A stretch of 64,000 bases of DNA from a virus: IMG/VR virus record IMGVR_UViG_3300025759_000062, positions 1 through 64,000 of that record; one strand, given 5' to 3'. Positions 22,535 through 32,400 of the stretch are shown piece by piece. Under the pieces are notes generated by a model. That model saw only the letters and a list, made by a program, of their open reading frames with translations. It made no database searches and was not told where the DNA came from. A program made the translations under genes and the position numbers. Numbering within the stretch: position 1 is the first letter of the stretch; each line of letters opens with the position of its first letter.

Positions 22535-23551
22535 ATGAGTGATTACACTATTGTAGAAAAGTATCAGCAAACTAAAAGTGATAGTATTGCTATACGCCCT
22601 TACTTCAATCCTGGAAAACAAAACATGGGATTGGAAAATTATGGAATGGCACTTCATGAAGGAGTGTGGCATGAAGAATCTTTAGCATGTTTAGAGATAA
22701 ACGGTGTTAAGAGATATGTTACAGGCCTTAATGAATTTGCTCCAGAAGTAAAAAGATTATCTCCGGGTGACCGTGAGGTAAAGATAAAAGAGATTAGACA
22801 GGTTGTAGTACAGCTTGAAGCTGAGTTAGCTGCTAATGTAATTGATCCAGAAGATAAAGACTTTTGGAATAAAGTTACTTTACTAAAGCCTGACAATGAT
22901 AAGTTCTGGTCACGCATCAGTTTAAGATGTGGCAATGATCCAGTATTTTTGGATCCTTCAAAGGATTCATATGATCTTATTAAAATTTATGCTATTAACG
23001 CTGGAGGGTTCTCTATGGTGGCTAAATCACTTAAAGAAGCAAAGAAGGCTGTTAATCCACCTAAGTTTTACCTAGATCAACTTGAAGAAACCATCAGTGA
23101 AAGAACTGAGTACACTAAGCTAAGAAACAGAGCTTTAGTTGAACTTCAGAATATGTATGATACTGATACTACAAAGTTGATGTATGTAGCAAAATGTGTT
23201 GATGTTGAAAGTGTACAATACACCAAGTCAACACCAAATGATATTATGTACGAAAACATGGATATGTATATTAATGGTGAAGGAACAGAATCTAATAGAA
23301 AGAGGGCTGCTCAAAACTTCTTGGATGCTTCAAAAGACAGCATGGAGAATTTAAAAATCAGAGCTCTTGTAAAAGATGCTATGTATTATAGATTCTTAGT
23401 TCCTAAATCTTCTGGTTGGATTGAGACTATGGATAGCTCAGAAAAACTTGGTAAAAGATCTACTGAGGTTATTGAGTATTTAAAAGATCCAGGTAATGAA
23501 GATACACTATTAAGTTTATTGTCTAAGGTTGAACCTTACTGGAACTCATAA
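22535..23551 (+). CDS. conserved head-region protein, 338 aa
   Basis: Mixed alpha/beta protein located right after the capsid gene in a position conserved in crAss-like phages, probably a head-associated or head-completion protein. No motif allows a biochemical assignment. The N-terminus (MSDYTIVEKYQQTKSDS) follows an A-rich leader. A three-way junction element lies in its leader. Confidence 0.65.
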   Translation: MSDYTIVEKYQQTKSDSIAIRPYFNPGKQNMGLENYGMALHEGVWHEESLACLEINGVKRYVTGLNEFAPEVKRLSPGDREVKIKEIRQVVVQLEAELAANVIDPEDKDFWNKVTLLKPDNDKFWSRISLRCGNDPVFLDPSKDSYDLIKIYAINAGGFSMVAKSLKEAKKAVNPPKFYLDQLEETISERTEYTKLRNRALVELQNMYDTDTTKLMYVAKCVDVESVQYTKSTPNDIMYENMDMYINGEGTESNRKRAAQNFLDASKDSMENLKIRALVKDAMYYRFLVPKSSGWIETMDSSEKLGKRSTEVIEYLKDPGNEDTLLSLLSKVEPYWNS

Positions 23552-23562
23552 CTTAATAAAAA

Positions 23563-24264
23563 ATGAACAATCAAACTCTACAAATTAAAATAAGACAAAG
23601 GCTTAATAAGCTGGCTAGTAATGATTATGACAACATTGAATGTTGGCAAATTGTAGAGGCTTTTAACAAAGCTCAGGTTGAGTGGGTTAGACGTCAACTT
23701 CATGGTAATAATTTATACCGTGAAGGAGATGAGATGTCTAAAAGAAGAATTGATGATTTAAATATTCTTTTAGAAGAAGTTAACGTACCTGGTTTTGAAG
23801 GAGATAATTATTTTGAATCTACTACAATTCCTGATAACTACATGGAATACAAGAGAGTGACTGCATTTGCTACAAGTGAGTGTTGTCCTGATCCTAGATC
23901 AATGACTGTGTATTTAGCAGAAGAAGCTAATGTAGATTTAATTATGAGAGATCCTTTGAAGAGACCTGATTATGATTGGGGAGAAACATTTTGTACATGG
24001 ATAGGTAATGATCTTAGAGTATACAGAAGAGATTTTAATATCACTGATGTTAATCTAACATATTACAGACAACCAAGATTAATAGAAATTCAAGGTTGTC
24101 AAAATCCATATGATGGAACACCAACATTTGCTGAGGTTGAATGTGAATTTAAAGATGATATTGTTGAAGTACTGATAGATGAAACAGCTTCATTAATTGC
24201 TGGGGATATAGAAAACTTTAATCAGTATAGCACTAATCAACAAACAGCTGAAAGAAATAACTAA
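23563..24264 (+). CDS. head-tail adaptor/ring-like protein, 233 aa
   Basis: Helical N-terminus (QTLQIKIRQRLNKLASNDYD, residues 4-23) with NKAQVEWVRRQL near 36, then beta-rich YMEYKRVTAF, and a helical C-terminus ending ETASLIAGDIENFNQY. This layout is like small tail-tube or adaptor proteins of podoviruses (P22 gp4-type) and it is placed downstream of the capsid gene. It resembles in design the 223-residue protein at 45006. Connector ring is an inference. Confidence 0.6.
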   Translation: MNNQTLQIKIRQRLNKLASNDYDNIECWQIVEAFNKAQVEWVRRQLHGNNLYREGDEMSKRRIDDLNILLEEVNVPGFEGDNYFESTTIPDNYMEYKRVTAFATSECCPDPRSMTVYLAEEANVDLIMRDPLKRPDYDWGETFCTWIGNDLRVYRRDFNITDVNLTYYRQPRLIEIQGCQNPYDGTPTFAEVECEFKDDIVEVLIDETASLIAGDIENFNQYSTNQQTAERNN

Positions 24265-24740
24265 TGGACTATAAAAGACCTTTAAAAGCAAAAAGCTCTG
24301 ATGGACTATCAAGACCATCCACTAAAAAGAAAATGGGTGACAGATCACCTGAAATGAAAAAAGTGGATGCAATGACATCTTCTATGGTTGTAGAGTTAAT
24401 GAATGCAAGAACAAGCTTTCATAAACTACATTTGCAAGTAACAGGAGATGGTTCATATGCTCAACATAAAGCATTAAATGAGTTGTATGATGCTCTTCCT
24501 GATTTAGTAGATACTATTGCAGAAGGATATCAAGGTGCTTGTGAAGTTATTTTAAGTTATCCTGATAAGGCTCCAGCTACTCTAACAAGTGTAGATGGTG
24601 CTTTAGATTATATGAGAATGTTATCTATGCAGATTAGTGAATTACAGAAAGTTGTACCACATTCTGAAGTAGTTAATAATCTTGATTTAATCAAAGATGA
24701 GATTAACTCAGCTAAGTATAAATTATTATTTCTCAGTTAG
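24264..24740 (+). CDS. Dps/ferritin-like protein (DUF5856-type)
   Basis: 158 residues. After a basic, disordered 40-residue N-terminus comes a four-helix-bundle pattern: RTSFHKLHLQVTGDGSYAQHKALNELYDALPDLVDTIAEGYQG at about residues 50-92 (shown here only by its key residues His54, His57, His68, Asp75, Asp80, Asp83 and Glu86). The order His, His, Asp and Glu echoes the Dps HW...FD...D..AE pattern, so it may retain a metal or ferroxidase site. DUF5856 proteins of this type occur in Bacteroidota phages. The role in a virion block is unknown. Its ATG overlaps the previous stop (TAATGG). Confidence 0.6.
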   Translation: MDYKRPLKAKSSDGLSRPSTKKKMGDRSPEMKKVDAMTSSMVVELMNARTSFHKLHLQVTGDGSYAQHKALNELYDALPDLVDTIAEGYQGACEVILSYPDKAPATLTSVDGALDYMRMLSMQISELQKVVPHSEVVNNLDLIKDEINSAKYKLLFLS

Positions 24741-24759
24741 TTGGTATTTTAAAAGAAAA

Positions 24760-24779
24760 ATTGTATATTATATATGTGC
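24760..24779 (+). promoter_or_regulatory. late promoter-like box
   Basis: ATTGTATATTATATATGTGC, 44 bases before the ATG at 24824. Matches the box at 19361 and 26121 closely. Confidence 0.5.
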
Positions 24780-24823
24780 ATAAAGCACAAAATTTTATTT
24801 GTTAAACTTAAATTTTTTTAAAA

Positions 24824-26044
24824 ATGGCTTATTTTAATCACGCTTTTTATAAAAGCTTTTTAGCACTAGACACAGCAGGTGCTGGTGTTAAGACTAAAGA
24901 CCTAGGCGCAGGTCAGTTGGCATTGGTTGATGGAGACACTTGGACTTCAGCAGCTGCACTAACTGCTCCAGCTATGGCTTATTTAGTACAAGGTTCTTTG
25001 CATGCAAGTGATACCATTGGTGGTAACAAATTCCACGGTGGTTATGCAGAATCTGTAAAATCAAAAGGTATCAATCCAAGATACTTAACTAGAGTATGGG
25101 AATCTGAATGTATTCAGGCTACTCCTGCAACTGTTTCAGTATCAGTTGGTCCTAAGTGTCACCCATGTGGAGAAACTTTAATGTTACGTTTAGATGTTAA
25201 AGGTGCTCCTGCATTGAGATTTTTGAATCACAATGCTTATGCTATTGGTGATTCTGCAGGTGATGCAGCTGATGGTGATGTACCAGGATTATGTTGTGCA
25301 GATGGTCAAGAGTATCTTGATCCTGTAGTAGCTCTTGCTAAAATTGGTAAGATGCTTCTTGCTGATCCTATTGTTTCTCCATTTGTACAAGAATTAACAG
25401 GTGGTGGTATTGAAGCAACTGTGGGTGGTGTTGCAACTGTTTACACTATTGCACAAGTATTAGATGGAACTTATGTAGCTTCTTCTGATCCAGTTGGTGA
25501 TGATGTTTCTGCTAAAATTTCTTTTGAAGGTGCATATGTAGATACTAAGTTTGGTGACTGTTCTTTTGATACTAGAGATTACTACGGAAAAGAACCTATT
25601 CAATTAGTTGCTTCTTTGTTAGATGAAACTGGTGATCCTTGTAATGATTGTGGTGTTGTTGTAAGCACTGCAGGTACAATGCAACAAACTATTGGTGAAG
25701 GTGTATTGAGAAAAATCTTGTTGACTGAATCTTACGGTCAAGCTCCTTACCACCAAGGTAATGCAGATTCTGTAAGAATGAGAGAGATTGAAGGTTCTGA
25801 GGAAGTAATTGCTGCAGTTGATAGAGCTGCTTTATACAAAGCATACTACGTACAACACAGCATTCCTAGACTAAACAATGCTACAAGCGTATTTGATAAT
25901 GACCAATACGTATATGAGATCTTTGTAAAATGTGGAGATGATGCAAACATTACTGCAATTGAAGCTATGCTAGATGCATTAGTAGATGTAGCTAACGATT
26001 CTGGTAATCCAATTGTTAGAGAAACTGCTATTGATCAGCAATAA
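24824..26044 (+). CDS. abundant structural protein, 406 aa (candidate decoration or head-fibre protein)
   Basis: Starts MAYFNHAFYKSFLALDTAGA. It is Gly/Ala-rich with several Cys pairs (KCHPCGET near 110, GLCCADG near 162, DPCNDCG near 273), suggesting metal sites or disulphides. It has its own promoter-like box and a strong terminator, and uses more C-ending codons than neighbours, all signs of high late expression. Position after the capsid and Dps-like genes suits a head-decoration or major structural protein; I cannot distinguish these, and a tail tube role is also possible. Confidence 0.7.
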   Translation: MAYFNHAFYKSFLALDTAGAGVKTKDLGAGQLALVDGDTWTSAAALTAPAMAYLVQGSLHASDTIGGNKFHGGYAESVKSKGINPRYLTRVWESECIQATPATVSVSVGPKCHPCGETLMLRLDVKGAPALRFLNHNAYAIGDSAGDAADGDVPGLCCADGQEYLDPVVALAKIGKMLLADPIVSPFVQELTGGGIEATVGGVATVYTIAQVLDGTYVASSDPVGDDVSAKISFEGAYVDTKFGDCSFDTRDYYGKEPIQLVASLLDETGDPCNDCGVVVSTAGTMQQTIGEGVLRKILLTESYGQAPYHQGNADSVRMREIEGSEEVIAAVDRAALYKAYYVQHSIPRLNNATSVFDNDQYVYEIFVKCGDDANITAIEAMLDALVDVANDSGNPIVRETAIDQQ

Positions 26045-26065
26045 TAGATCTTTTAATATCTTTTT

Positions 26066-26099
26066 AAAAAAGGTGGGGGAGCAATCTCTCACCTTTTTT
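26066..26099 (+). terminator. strong terminator after the 406-aa protein
   Basis: AAAAAAGGTG (26066-26075) pairs with CACCTTTTTT (26090-26099), with a further GAG/CTC pair inside. The last six bases form the T-run. Confidence 0.93.
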
Positions 26100-26120
26100 A
26101 TTTCCTAATCTTATGATTTT

Positions 26121-26140
26121 TTTGTATATTATCTATGTAG
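26121..26140 (+). promoter_or_regulatory. late promoter-like box
   Basis: TTTGTATATTATCTATGTAG, 31 bases before the ATG at 26171 and just after the terminator. Confidence 0.55.
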
Positions 26141-26170
26141 TATAGTATTTATATAAAATTAGAGACAATC

Positions 26171-26722
26171 ATGGCTGATAAGCATATATTAAGTTTAGAA
26201 GTTCCTACGGTATCCAATCGTGAGATATTGAGTGTGAGAGACACAAGTCAATACTCATCAAAACTTGATATAGACTGTGGTGAACTTTTAATTACTTCCC
26301 CTGGATACAACGTACCAGTTTTAATACAAGTTAATAAAGATTTTAATCTTCATTTAAATGCATGTCAATTAGCATTGCAAACACAAAACTGTGGTACGGT
26401 TAGAACAAATTTACCAGATGGTATTTTTGTAATTAAGTATAGTGTTGCACCTACTGATAAGGTTTATGTAGAGTATAATCATTTACGTGTAACAAGTTTA
26501 TTGACATTATACTTTGAAACATTATGTCACATTGATGTAAAAGATTGTGAGCCTCACAGTGAGAGAAAACAACTTATTGATGAAATGAAATACATAAGAA
26601 CTCTTATTGATGCAGCTGTAGCAAAAGTTGAATATTGCAATAGTCCAAAAGCCGGGATAGAGTTATATGACTATGCTAAGAAAAGATTACAGAAAATTTC
26701 CTGCAAGACTGTAGGATGCTAA
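26171..26722 (+). CDS. Cys-rich structural-type protein, 183 aa
   Basis: Beta-rich N-terminal two-thirds (ILSLEVPTVSNREILSVRD), then helices (HSERKQLIDEMKYIRTLIDAA) and a basic, Cys-containing end (KISCKTVGC). At least eight Cys are spread through it. It belongs to the structural block between the 406-residue protein and the fibres. A small head- or neck-associated role is likely but not shown. Confidence 0.6.
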   Translation: MADKHILSLEVPTVSNREILSVRDTSQYSSKLDIDCGELLITSPGYNVPVLIQVNKDFNLHLNACQLALQTQNCGTVRTNLPDGIFVIKYSVAPTDKVYVEYNHLRVTSLLTLYFETLCHIDVKDCEPHSERKQLIDEMKYIRTLIDAAVAKVEYCNSPKAGIELYDYAKKRLQKISCKTVGC

Positions 26723-26744
26723 ATATTAAGTTAAAAACCAAATT

Positions 26745-26873
26745 ATGAATTGTGCACATTGTAATAAATCATTTTCATGTGGATGCCAAAAGACACGTGC
26801 AAAAGATGGAGCAACAGTACATAAAACTTGTAAGGCAACTTATGAGAAAGAATTAAAGACTGTAAAAGAATAG
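26745..26873 (+). CDS. tiny Cys-rich protein, 42 aa
   Basis: Starts MNCAHCNKSFSCGCQKTRAK: CxxC, then CxC, then a later Cys (CKATYEKE), enough to bind one zinc. ATG at 26745 after an AACCAAATT leader; the TAG is followed three bases later by the next ATG. Its small size and Cys pattern make a zinc-knuckle peptide likely. Confidence 0.6.
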   Translation: MNCAHCNKSFSCGCQKTRAKDGATVHKTCKATYEKELKTVKE

Positions 26874-26876
26874 ATA

Positions 26877-27437
26877 ATGGATTACGCATTAATCAAAAAG
26901 ATTGAAATAGAAACAAAGTTTGCTACTGCAGTATATAAGAATTTTGTATCACTAAGATTTGGTATGGATCCTTGTTGTATTATAGATGCAGAGGCGGCAA
27001 GCATTGACAAGCAACTTTGTGATTGGCAAGATAAGATTAAATGTGAATCAACTTGTGTAGATGAACCGGTGGAATCAACAGGATATTTAACTAGTACTCC
27101 TTATGATGAACCTATTAAGTCATCAAGTAAATCAGCAGCATCATGTGCTCCTGTAACATACTGCCCTGATAATAGTGTATTAGAAAGTATTCTAAAATCT
27201 ATACAGGAAATAAATCTGAAATTAGAGAATGCAGATTTAGATGAAGATGGATTTGTGTTTACACAACCAACGGATTCTTTACAGTGGGATATAGAACACA
27301 ATTTGGGTAAGTTCCCTAATATAAGATTAGAGATGTTAGATGGAACAGATATTAATGGACAGATTACTTATATAGATGAAAATAATTTAAGAGTAAACTT
27401 TGATGTAGCTGTCTCTGGAAAAGCATTTTTAAGTTAA
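26877..27437 (+). CDS. short tail-fibre-like protein with C-terminal fibre domain
   Basis: The N-terminal half is helical with several Cys (CCIIDAEAAS). Residues about 130-186 carry the common phage tail-fibre end pattern WDIEHNLGKFPNIRLEMLDG...YIDENNLRVNFDVAVSGKAFLS, seen in many fibres as the last beta domain. The same logic recurs at the end of the 644-residue fibre (HTVPHTFGTTFGVSGVV). It probably attaches to or caps a fibre. Confidence 0.75.
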   Translation: MDYALIKKIEIETKFATAVYKNFVSLRFGMDPCCIIDAEAASIDKQLCDWQDKIKCESTCVDEPVESTGYLTSTPYDEPIKSSSKSAASCAPVTYCPDNSVLESILKSIQEINLKLENADLDEDGFVFTQPTDSLQWDIEHNLGKFPNIRLEMLDGTDINGQITYIDENNLRVNFDVAVSGKAFLS

Positions 27438-27477
27438 ATACAAACATGAACAATAAATAAATTTAAATTAAACAATT

Positions 27478-29412
27478 ATGGCAATCAAATATTTGTCTCA
27501 TTTAGAGACGTTAAACATTGATCTGCAGGGAAATCAGTTATTGAATGCTGTAGTGCATCCTGATATCACTGCAAACAGACCTACTGCTCCAAACGCGGGT
27601 CAGTTATTTTTTAATACATCTACTTCTGAATTAGAAGTATATGACGGAACTAATTGGGTTTCTGCAGCTGGTGATATTACTGCTGTTCTAGCAGGAGATG
27701 GTATAACAGGTGGAGGTAATTCAGGATCTGTTACTTTAGCAGTGGATTATACCAATTCTGCTACTAACGTTGTTTCAGCTGCACCTACAGGAACACCTTC
27801 AGCTTCATCAACAGTTTTATTTGCTGCTACAGGTGGTGTTTCTAAAGTAGCTTTTAATAATATAGATATTTCATTATTTAATAATGATGCAAACTATTCT
27901 ACTACAGTTGGTACGGTAACTAGTGTTGGTGCTTCTGGTTCTGGTGGTGTAACTATTTCTGGTAGCCCTGTTACTACTTCAGGTGTTCTTAACATTGGTC
28001 TTTCTAATGTTCCTAACAGTTCATTGGCTAATAGCTCAATTACTGTTACTGCTGGTAAAGGTTTAAAAACAGGTGGTACTGTATCACTTGGTGGCACTGT
28101 ACAAGTTGACGTTGATTATGCAGGTTCTGCTAACGTAATCTTGGATACTGGTAATAAAGTTGGTACTGCTGTAGAGACTGATTGGAATATTCTTGTTTCT
28201 GATGGAACCATGGCAGCGGAATACTACGCTGTAGGTGACCTACCATTTGCTCCTGCTGGTACAGTAACTGGTGTTACTTCTGTAGCTATTGCTGGAACAG
28301 ACGGTATTGATGTAGATTCTGGGTCTCCAATAACTGGAGCTGGAACAATTACTCTAGGTTTATCAAACGTACCTAATAGTTCACTTGCAAATGATGATGT
28401 AACATTTGGTTCTACAACTGTAGCATTAGGTGGTACTTCAACTTCTATTGCAGGTTTAACTGCGTTAGATTTTGCTGCTGGAAACAGAACTATTGGTGCT
28501 TCTATTGGTGCAAATAGCTTAACTCTTGCTTCTTCTTCTTCTACTGTTGTTATTCCTGGTAACTTAACTGTATCTGGTACTACAACTACTATTGATTCTA
28601 ACACTGTAAATATTGGAGACAATATTATTACATTGAATGCAGATGAGACTGGTACTCCATCACAGAATGCAGGTATTGAAATTGAAAGAGGTACTGAAGC
28701 TAATAAATCTTTACTTTGGGATGAAACAAATAATGTTTGGACTGTTGGTAGTGAATCATTTACAGCTAATACATTCAATGGTGCATTAAATGGTAATGCA
28801 AGTACAGCAAGTAAATGGCAGTCATCAAGAACAGTTACATTTGCAACAGGAGACGTAACAGGTAGCTTTAGTATTGACGGTTCTGCAAACGTAAATAATG
28901 TTAATTTAACTGTTACTGGTGTTTCTGCAAATTCAATTGCTCTTGGTACAGATACTACTGGTAACTATGTTGCTACTGCAAGTGGTTCTAATGGTATTAC
29001 TGTATCTGGCTCAGGTTCTGAAACTGCAGCTATTACTATTTCTGGTGTTAATGCAAGTACTACTGCAAAAGGTGTTGTTGAATTAGCAAATAGTACTGAA
29101 ACAATTACTGGTACTGATACTACGCGTGCTGTAACTCCTAAAGGTGCTAGTGACTTAGTTGCTAATAGAATTGATAAACATAGATTTACGGATACAATTC
29201 CAGCTGGTAATCCAGTTCACACTGTACCTCATACATTTGGTACTACCTTTGGTGTTAGTGGTGTTGTGCCTATAATGGTAAGTTATTTTGATGTAGCAAC
29301 TGGAGATCAATTAATGATTGATACAGTTCAAATATCAAAAGATGAATTTGAGGCTAGACTAGCTGCCCCACATGGAGCTGACATTTTAATATCTGTAATA
29401 TATGCAGGTTAA
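27478..29412 (+). CDS. tail fibre, 644 aa
   Basis: Low-complexity Gly/Ser/Thr/Val repeats with the internal duplication LGLSNVPNSSLAN near residues 176 and 303. The collagen-like and beta-helical character is typical of fibre shafts. The C-terminal 80 residues (DKHRFTDTIPAGNPVHTV onward) match the fibre-end domain of the preceding protein, so they probably form the tip or assembly domain. This is the first of four large fibre-type genes in a row. Leader AACAATTATGGCA. Confidence 0.8.
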   Translation: MAIKYLSHLETLNIDLQGNQLLNAVVHPDITANRPTAPNAGQLFFNTSTSELEVYDGTNWVSAAGDITAVLAGDGITGGGNSGSVTLAVDYTNSATNVVSAAPTGTPSASSTVLFAATGGVSKVAFNNIDISLFNNDANYSTTVGTVTSVGASGSGGVTISGSPVTTSGVLNIGLSNVPNSSLANSSITVTAGKGLKTGGTVSLGGTVQVDVDYAGSANVILDTGNKVGTAVETDWNILVSDGTMAAEYYAVGDLPFAPAGTVTGVTSVAIAGTDGIDVDSGSPITGAGTITLGLSNVPNSSLANDDVTFGSTTVALGGTSTSIAGLTALDFAAGNRTIGASIGANSLTLASSSSTVVIPGNLTVSGTTTTIDSNTVNIGDNIITLNADETGTPSQNAGIEIERGTEANKSLLWDETNNVWTVGSESFTANTFNGALNGNASTASKWQSSRTVTFATGDVTGSFSIDGSANVNNVNLTVTGVSANSIALGTDTTGNYVATASGSNGITVSGSGSETAAITISGVNASTTAKGVVELANSTETITGTDTTRAVTPKGASDLVANRIDKHRFTDTIPAGNPVHTVPHTFGTTFGVSGVVPIMVSYFDVATGDQLMIDTVQISKDEFEARLAAPHGADILISVIYAG

Positions 29413-29459
29413 TAATTTTATAATAATTACTAGATTTGTATAAATCTGAATATTAAGGC

Positions 29460-32400
29460 ATGGCTATTAAATTTTTATCTGCTATAAACCACGGAGCTTA
29501 TCAACTGCCAACAGTTGATGGCTCTGCGGGTCAAGTACTAACAACGGACGGTAGTGGAAATGTAACATTTCAAAGTGTATCATCTTCTTCTAATTACTAT
29601 TTATCTGGTGCATCTTTTAATACAAGTGATGGTGTTCTTACCTTAACTGTAGCTGGTGCTACAAATCAGACTGTTGATCTTGATGGTAGATATGCTTTAA
29701 GTAGTCATGTTCATAATTATGATAACTATGGTTCTTGGAATCTCAAAACTAATGGGACTCAAAGAACAACTGTACAGTCTGGGGGAGACTTAAACCTGGT
29801 AGCGGGTTCTAACGTTTCCCTCAGCTACAGTGCTGGAGGTACAGTAACAATTACCTCCACAGACACAAATACAGACACTAATTATTATTTAACTGGATTA
29901 AGTTTTGATACTGGGAGTGGTGTACTTAGCGCAACAGTAAATGGGGCTTCTAATCCTACAGTAGATTTAGATGGTAGATATGTAGAAATTGCTGGTGATA
30001 CTATGACTGGTGATTTAAATTTAGGAAATAATAGTTTAAATGCTGTTGAAAATATTTATCTGGATAATGCCATTTACAGTCAAGGAGATACTAACACATA
30101 TACTCAGTTTCATTCTGGAGATCAATGGAGAGTTGTAACAGGTGGTAGTGAAAGATTAGAAGTAACCAATACTCATACTTATCTTCAAAATATTTTATAT
30201 TTAAATTCAAATTTAAATACAACAAGTACATCAGAAGTTCACTATGGAAATATTAGCACATCTGCTAATGGTACTGTAGTTAGAGGAGGGTTTATGAATC
30301 CAGCTTCTGAAGGAAATATGGTTCATTTACCTCATCTTGTAAATGATCTTTCTGGTTTTAATCATTGGGGTACAATAAGTGTTTCTGGTTTATATAAGTC
30401 ACGTTCTGGATCATCTGGTAACTATACTTATGGAAGTCCTGTTACAGTAAGTGATTTTGATAATGGTGCTGCATTTGATAGCTATTCAAGTACTGCGGGT
30501 AGTTGGTACAGCGATAATGGTGGTAATGGTATCTATGAGGATGGAACAGATACTCCAGGTGTTATTACACTAGAATGGACTAATGAATTAACATATAGCG
30601 CATGGGTTGGTATTGTATTTGGCTCTGGTAGCTTTACAGCTACAAAAGTTAAAATTGAAGCTTACCGTGGTGGAGCTTGGCAAACATTATGTGATTTAAC
30701 TGATAATACAAGCAACGTTGTATTAAGACAAATAGGAAGCAACAGCGGAACTGGGTCTGCAACAACAAAATTAAGATATACTTTAGGAGGATCTATAAAC
30801 AACAGCTATTTTAGAATACACACATTGTATGCTGCTAACTACAGAGCTGGGGATAATAATTTAGCAAACATTTCTACAGATGTAACTAGAGGTGTTCATT
30901 TCTTTGAAAAATATAAAGATAATTATGGTTGGGGTAGTTATTTCCCAGCAACTAATGCTTCTTATGATTTAGGTAGTAGTGGTAGAAGATGGAAATCTAT
31001 ATATGCAGATGGTGGTGATTCTACACAGTGGAACACGGCATACGGATGGGGTGATCATTCTACAGAAGGTTATATTAAAGATGGTAACACTAACTGGAAT
31101 AATACTTATGGTTTTATAACTGCGTCTTCTACAGATACACTAACTAATAAGTCTGGTAATATATCTATGTTTACCAATGATGCAGGATATCTTACTTCAT
31201 ACACAGATACTAATGACATAGACTATATCAATAGTGCGTCATTTAATACTAGTAATGGTGTTATAACAGGCACGGGTGTTGGTAATGCAGGATTTACTGT
31301 TGATATTGATGGAAGATACTTATTACGTACTAATGATACATTTACCGGAGCACTTTCAATTAATGGATATATTAAAGGTAATGGTCAGGAGCTTATACTT
31401 AGTGCAGGTGAATCACACTCATATGCTACAGGACAAACATCAGAAATTGTATATATCAACGCAGAGGCGGGATTAGAGATTTTATCTTCACCCGACAATT
31501 GGTCAACAGGATGGGCAGGACGTAATAGTGCATACATTAACAGAGCAGATGCCACATCATACTTGCCAGGTACTTTAACAGTAAATGGACATGGTAACTC
31601 CTCACAATGGAATACTGCATATGATAATATGATTACAGCTGCTGCTGTAGCTGGAGGTGCAAATAAAACTTTAACATTAACACAACAAGATGGAGGTACT
31701 ATAACTGCAACTTGGACTGATACTGACACTAATGATGTAGATTATATTAATTCTGCATCATTTAACACAGGTAACGGAATTTTAAGTCTTTCTGGGGTAG
31801 GAAATGCAGGTGCATCAGTAGACCTTGATGGAAGATATCAACTTGCTGGTACATATAACACGGTAATTGGTACAGATGCAGATATTACTACTTCTGGAGC
31901 TACTGTTATAGATGATATTTATATGACAGATGGGGTTATTACATCCCATACTACTCGTACTCTTACACCCGGTGATATTGGTGCTGCTTACTATGATCAT
32001 TTTAGATCATTAGGTACTACTGCATTTACAGCAGGTGGTGGTAGTAATAGTACAATCACTACAACTCAGTTAATTTCTGAAATGGAAGGTGATGGTGCAT
32101 TTGACTCTTATACTTCCGCTTTTAAGACTAGCTGGTCATATGCTAGCAATGATGATCTTAGTGATGCTGGTAATTTTACAGAAACTGCAGGATCTTCCTG
32201 GTTAACATGGACAGATAATTCTAGTGATTCCACAAGAGGAAATATTACAGCTCTTGCTATTGCACCTAATACAGGTGGTTCTGCTGGTAGAGTATTTATT
32301 TATAATGATCAAGGTTCAACTTATGATCCAGGATGGAGAGAAGTTTGGACTAATATGTCATTAGATCCTATTATTAATGCTACAGTATCAAATGATACTA

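Noticed and set aside
28224-28778. Long minus-strand open frame of 184 codons inside the fibre gene
   Set aside because: It is the antisense of a repetitive Gly/Ser/Thr fibre sequence; such sequence rarely gives stops on the other strand. No start context and no minus-strand gene in the arm.
31385-31729. Minus-strand frame of 114 codons in the fibre gene
   Set aside because: Shadow of the fibre repeat, as at 28224.
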